The notes beneath the pieces are model-generated. The model saw only the letters and a program-made list of their open reading frames with translations. It ran no database searches and was not told the origin of the DNA. Source: JALZAH01 sp051000755 (GTDB taxonomy: Bacteria > Actinomycetota > Acidimicrobiia > Acidimicrobiales > Palsa-688). Taken from it: DNA of 64,000 nt. Location of the stretch: positions 10,740 to 74,739 of the forward strand of contig JBPCNZ010000136.1 of NCBI GenBank assembly GCA_051000755.1, written 5' to 3'. The position numbers and the translations under genes were made by a program. Of the stretch, positions 61,540 to 64,000 are shown one piece after another; within the stretch, counting starts at the first letter, position 1; every line of letters begins with the position of its first letter.

Positions 61540-62841
61540 ATGAGCGTGGGAGCATTCGACGACCACCGACCGCCGGACGCCAGTGTGATCAGCGACTGCG
61601 TGCACTGCGGGTTCTGCCTGCCGACCTGTCCCACCTACGCCCTGTGGGGCGAGGAGATGGACTCGCCCCGCGGTCGCATCCACCTCATGGCCCAGGGTCT
61701 CGACGGCGAACCGATGACCGATTCCATGGTCGGCCACCTCGATGCCTGTCTCGGGTGCATGGCCTGCGTCACCGCCTGCCCGTCGGGGGTCCGCTACGAC
61801 CAGCTCATCACCGCCACCCGGGCCCAGGTCGAACGCCGCCATCACCGGTCGCCCTCGGAACGGGCTCTGCGGGCGGGGATCTTCGCCGTGTTCCCGTACC
61901 GTCGCCGCCTCGGTGCCCTGCGCGGACCGCTGCGGGCCTACCAGCGCTCCGGCCTCGAGAAGCTCCTGCGGCGCAGCGGCCTGCTCGAGCGCCTGCCCCA
62001 ACCGCTGCGCACCATGGCCTCCCTGCTACCGCCGGTCGGACCAGTCACCCAGCTGGCGGCGCACCTCCCGGCGGTGGGGGAGCGTCGGGGCACCGTCGCC
62101 CTGCTTACCGGTTGTGTGCAGCAGGCGTTCTTCTCCGGTGTCAACGCGGCAACGGCGCGCGTGCTCGTCGCCGAGGGCTTCGACGTCGTCGTCCCCGCCC
62201 GGCAGGGGTGCTGCGGGGCCCTCTCGGAGCACACCGGGAGGGAGGACGAGGCCAAGGAGTTCGCCCGGCGCACCATCGACACCTTCGGTCCCCTCGACGT
62301 CGATGCGCTCGTGATCAACTCGGCCGGTTGCGGCACCTCGATCAAGGAATACGCCGACCTCCTCGCCGATGATCCCGCCTACCGGGAGCGAGCGGCGGCT
62401 CTGGCGGCCCGGACCTCCGACATCGCCGAGTTTCTGGCCGGTCGCGAACCGGTCGCCACCCGGTACCGCCTCGACGTCAAGATCGCCTACCACGATGCCT
62501 GCCACCTGGCCCACGCCCAGGGGATCCGGGCCGAGCCCCGCCGGCTGCTCGGCGCCATCCCCGGCGTGGAGCTGGTGGAGATCGCCGACGCCGAGCTGTG
62601 CTGCGGATCAGCTGGCGTCTACAACCTTCTGGCTCCCGACGCCGCCGCCGAGCTCGGTGATCGCAAGGCGGCCACCGTGGCCGCGACGGGCGCCGACCTG
62701 CTCGTCGCCGCCAACCCCGGCTGCACCCTGCAGATCGCCGCCGCACTGCGCCGGCGCGGTGTTGAGCTGCCCGTCGCTCACACCGTCGACGTCCTCGATG
62801 CCAGCTTGGGAGGCCATTCCCCAACCTCCCTGCTGGGCTGA
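61540..62841 (+). CDS. glcF: Glycolate oxidase iron-sulfur subunit GlcF
   Basis: A 433-residue heterodisulfide-reductase-like subunit. Two ferredoxin motifs (CVHCGFCLPTCPTY and CLGCMACVTACPSGV) bind [4Fe-4S] clusters; two Cys-rich CCG-type domains follow (GCCGALSEHTGR, NSAGCGTSIKEY; YHDACHLAHAQGI, ELCCGSAGVYNLL). ATG at 61540 lies nine bases after GGGAGG of the third repeat copy. The final gene of glcDEF; it converges with the padR gene 4 bp away. Confidence 0.93.
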   Translation: MSVGAFDDHRPPDASVISDCVHCGFCLPTCPTYALWGEEMDSPRGRIHLMAQGLDGEPMTDSMVGHLDACLGCMACVTACPSGVRYDQLITATRAQVERRHHRSPSERALRAGIFAVFPYRRRLGALRGPLRAYQRSGLEKLLRRSGLLERLPQPLRTMASLLPPVGPVTQLAAHLPAVGERRGTVALLTGCVQQAFFSGVNAATARVLVAEGFDVVVPARQGCCGALSEHTGREDEAKEFARRTIDTFGPLDVDALVINSAGCGTSIKEYADLLADDPAYRERAAALAARTSDIAEFLAGREPVATRYRLDVKIAYHDACHLAHAQGIRAEPRRLLGAIPGVELVEIADAELCCGSAGVYNLLAPDAAAELGDRKAATVAATGADLLVAANPGCTLQIAAALRRRGVELPVAHTVDVLDASLGGHSPTSLLG

Positions 62842-62845
62842 TCGC

Positions 62846-63406
62846 TCAAGCGTCGGCCAGGATCTTGTAGAGGCTCTGGCGGGCTTGGCGGACGATCTCG
62901 ACGGCCTTGTCGACCTCATCGGACCCTCCGGCACTGCCGACCTGCTGGGCAGCGTGGTGGAGCTGGGCCATGGCCTCGCGGAGGGCGAAGCGGCTCTGCG
63001 CCGAAGGATCGCTGTCCCACGGTTCGGGGCCGCCGCCGGCCTGATGGGCCTCCGCTTCGGTCCGGCCGCTGTCGGTCAGGGCGAAGACGCGCTTGCCGTC
63101 CGCCTCGGTGCTGGTGACCACGCCCTCGTCGGCGAGGAGTTGCAGGGTGGGATACACCGAGCCGGGACTCGGCTTCCACATCCCGCCGCTTCGCTCCTCG
63201 AGGCGGCGGATGATCTCGTAGCCGTGGGCGGGCCCGGCCAGCAGGGTGGTGAGCAGGAGGGGGCGGATGTCGCCCCGGCGCATGCGCCGACCTCTACCCC
63301 CCGGGCCTCCGGGGCCACCCCAACCGCCTCGACCGCCGAAGCGACCGTCGCCGAAACGGGGATCGCCGAGGGGTACTGCTCCTCTTCCGTGATGATGTTC
63401 TCGCAT
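62846..63406 (-). CDS. PadR-family transcriptional regulator
   Basis: A 186-residue PadR regulator. After a Gly/Arg-rich disordered start, the winged helix reads RPLLLTTLLAGPAHGYEIIRRLEERSGGMWKPSPGSVYPTLQLLADEGVVTSTEADGKRVFALTDSG; the C-terminal helices (SRFALREAMAQLHHAAQQ) make the dimer. ATG at 63406 follows AGGGAGG. The sharp palindrome 60 bp upstream is a likely autoregulatory operator. Targets are otherwise unknown. Confidence 0.88.
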   Translation of the reverse strand: MREHHHGRGAVPLGDPRFGDGRFGGRGGWGGPGGPGGRGRRMRRGDIRPLLLTTLLAGPAHGYEIIRRLEERSGGMWKPSPGSVYPTLQLLADEGVVTSTEADGKRVFALTDSGRTEAEAHQAGGGPEPWDSDPSAQSRFALREAMAQLHHAAQQVGSAGGSDEVDKAVEIVRQARQSLYKILADA

Positions 63407-63467
63407 CGTGTGTTCCTCCCTTGTCAGGTCCGTCCGGGGCCGATCTCCGAACACTCCCGACTATAAC

Positions 63468-63479
63468 GCGATATATCGC
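63468..63479. promoter_or_regulatory. PadR operator candidate, GCGATATATCGC
   Basis: A perfect 12-bp palindrome with a TATATA centre in GC-rich DNA, next to a TATAGT -10-like box (minus strand) for padR. PadR regulators of this type commonly bind such ATATAT-centred sites and repress their own gene. It also abuts the stop of the NTF2-like gene upstream. Confidence 0.7.
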
Positions 63480-63865
63480 TAACCGGCGAGATGGGCCGCC
63501 ATGGCGTCACGTAGGGCGCTGAGCCCGGAGAAGGGGCGCATCATCACCGTCAGCTCGCTGATCAGGCCCTGGCCATCCACGGTGATGATGTCCACGCCGT
63601 CGATGCGGCGGTCGCCGACCCGGGCCGAGAAGGCCAGGACATGGCCGTCGTCCTCGGAGCGGTAGGTCTCGCCGTAGGCGAAATCCTCGAGAACCACCGA
63701 CACGGCGTGAAGGACCGGCATCAGCTGGTCCCGGCCGCGGTAGGGGCGGTGGACGACGGGGCTGTGGAACACCACAGCGGGGGCGAGGAGCTCCTCGACG
63801 TCGGCGACCCGGTGGGAGGCCATGGCCGTACGAAACCGGTCCGCGGCGCGGTCCACCCCGCTCAC
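63479..63865 (-). CDS. NTF2-like (SnoaL-type) protein
   Basis: A 128-residue cone-shaped alpha+beta-barrel protein: VDRAADRFRTAMASHRVADVEELLAPAVVFHSPVV, YRGRDQLMPVLHAV, and the beta strands ETYRSEDDGHVLAFSARVGDRRIDGVDIITVDGQGLISELTVMMRP. The pocket residues needed for isomerase or hydrolase action cannot be judged. GTG at 63865 overlaps the upstream stop (GTGA). Confidence 0.78.
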   Translation of the reverse strand: MSGVDRAADRFRTAMASHRVADVEELLAPAVVFHSPVVHRPYRGRDQLMPVLHAVSVVLEDFAYGETYRSEDDGHVLAFSARVGDRRIDGVDIITVDGQGLISELTVMMRPFSGLSALRDAMAAHLAG

Positions 63866-64000
63866 ACCGGCTCCCTGAACCGGGCGAAGACCTCGGCATC
63901 ACCGAAGGTCTGGAGGTCCTCGGGCCGGCGCCGGCCCCACAACAGCAGCACCAGATCCGCGGCCGGGCCCCGCGTCGCGGGGATACCCTCGGCGTGGTGG
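63862..64000 (-). CDS. Maleylpyruvate-isomerase-family mycothiol-dependent protein (partial, C-terminal end)
   Basis: Only the last 45 codons are in the window: TRGPAADLVLLLWGRRRPED then LQTFGDAEVFARFREPV. The GPAADLxLxLWGRR segment is typical of the C-terminal domain of TIGR03083/MDMPI-type proteins, which use mycothiol and are restricted to actinobacteria. It overlaps the NTF2-like gene by 4 bp, so the two are probably one operon. The start lies beyond the window. Confidence 0.6.
   Translation of the reverse strand, partial: HHAEGIPATRGPAADLVLLLWGRRRPEDLQTFGDAEVFARFREPV

Overview
The window is about 70% GC, with gene families typical of Actinomycetota: a WhiB regulator, an SCO6745-family protein, a mycothiol-dependent maleylpyruvate-isomerase-like protein, a CsbD/microaggregate-binding-type protein, a BTAD protein attached to a tad pilus locus, and many GTG/TTG starts. 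The mixture (LysM and NlpC proteins with long Thr/Pro linkers, a DNA-binding citrate synthase, TreY/GlgX) fits an uncultured-type lineage such as Acidimicrobiia; that placement is inference.

Layout. 1-7.04 kb: the 3' part of a GH15 glucoamylase-like gene, a small membrane protein, an SDR oxidoreductase, then a decayed zone. In that zone an unknown gene is frameshifted, an acyltransferase survives only as its SGNH part, and an MFS transporter and a GGDEF protein are both cut off at a shared junction. 7.2-11.3 kb: DUF169 protein, radical SAM plus ATP-grasp pair, and an NfuA-like Fe-S carrier. 11.3-14.3 kb: cell-wall genes (an NlpC/P60 hydrolase split from a lytic-transglycosylase domain by a TGA codon, and a LysM protein). 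14.3-21.8 kb: metabolic genes including two divergent citrate synthase paralogues, one fused to a MerR-type DNA-binding domain, sharing a perfect palindrome, followed by lgt. 21.8-27.9 kb: glgX-treY-DUF445 operon, then tRNA-Val(GAC). 28.2-33.1 kb: secreted proteins, nitronate monooxygenase and an HD-domain protein.

33.1-41.6 kb and 56.55-57.2 kb together form one tad/Flp pilus operon on the minus strand: cpaB, cpaE-like, tadA, tadB, tadC, flp, three pseudopilin-like genes and a LysM-BTAD protein. It is interrupted between cpaB and cpaE by a 14,983-bp integrative element (about 41,591-56,573). A 6-bp repeat, ACCAGG, lies at both ends. Joining the flanks across it rebuilds a normal cpaB 3' end that stops one base before the cpaE start codon, so the original integration site can be read directly.

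The element carries a large serine recombinase, several small helix-turn-helix proteins, a TOPRIM/DUF3631 replication protein, a 12-copy GGGACGGC iteron-like array, an HNH endonuclease, small and large terminase subunits, a chain of tiny translationally coupled ORFs, a perfect 21-bp inverted repeat with divergent promoter-like boxes, and a WhiB protein. No portal, capsid, protease or tail gene is visible. This is the composition expected of a phage satellite (PICI-like) rather than a complete prophage, and its position could make it a switch for the pilus operon. It is the most interesting system in the window.

57.4-64 kb: ECF sigma factor and partner, a long imperfect palindrome, a glcDEF glycolate oxidase operon, a PadR regulator with its palindromic operator, an NTF2-like protein and a partial maleylpyruvate-isomerase-like gene. 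Several genes carry single-base frame breaks or single stop substitutions; some may be assembly errors and this is flagged case by case.
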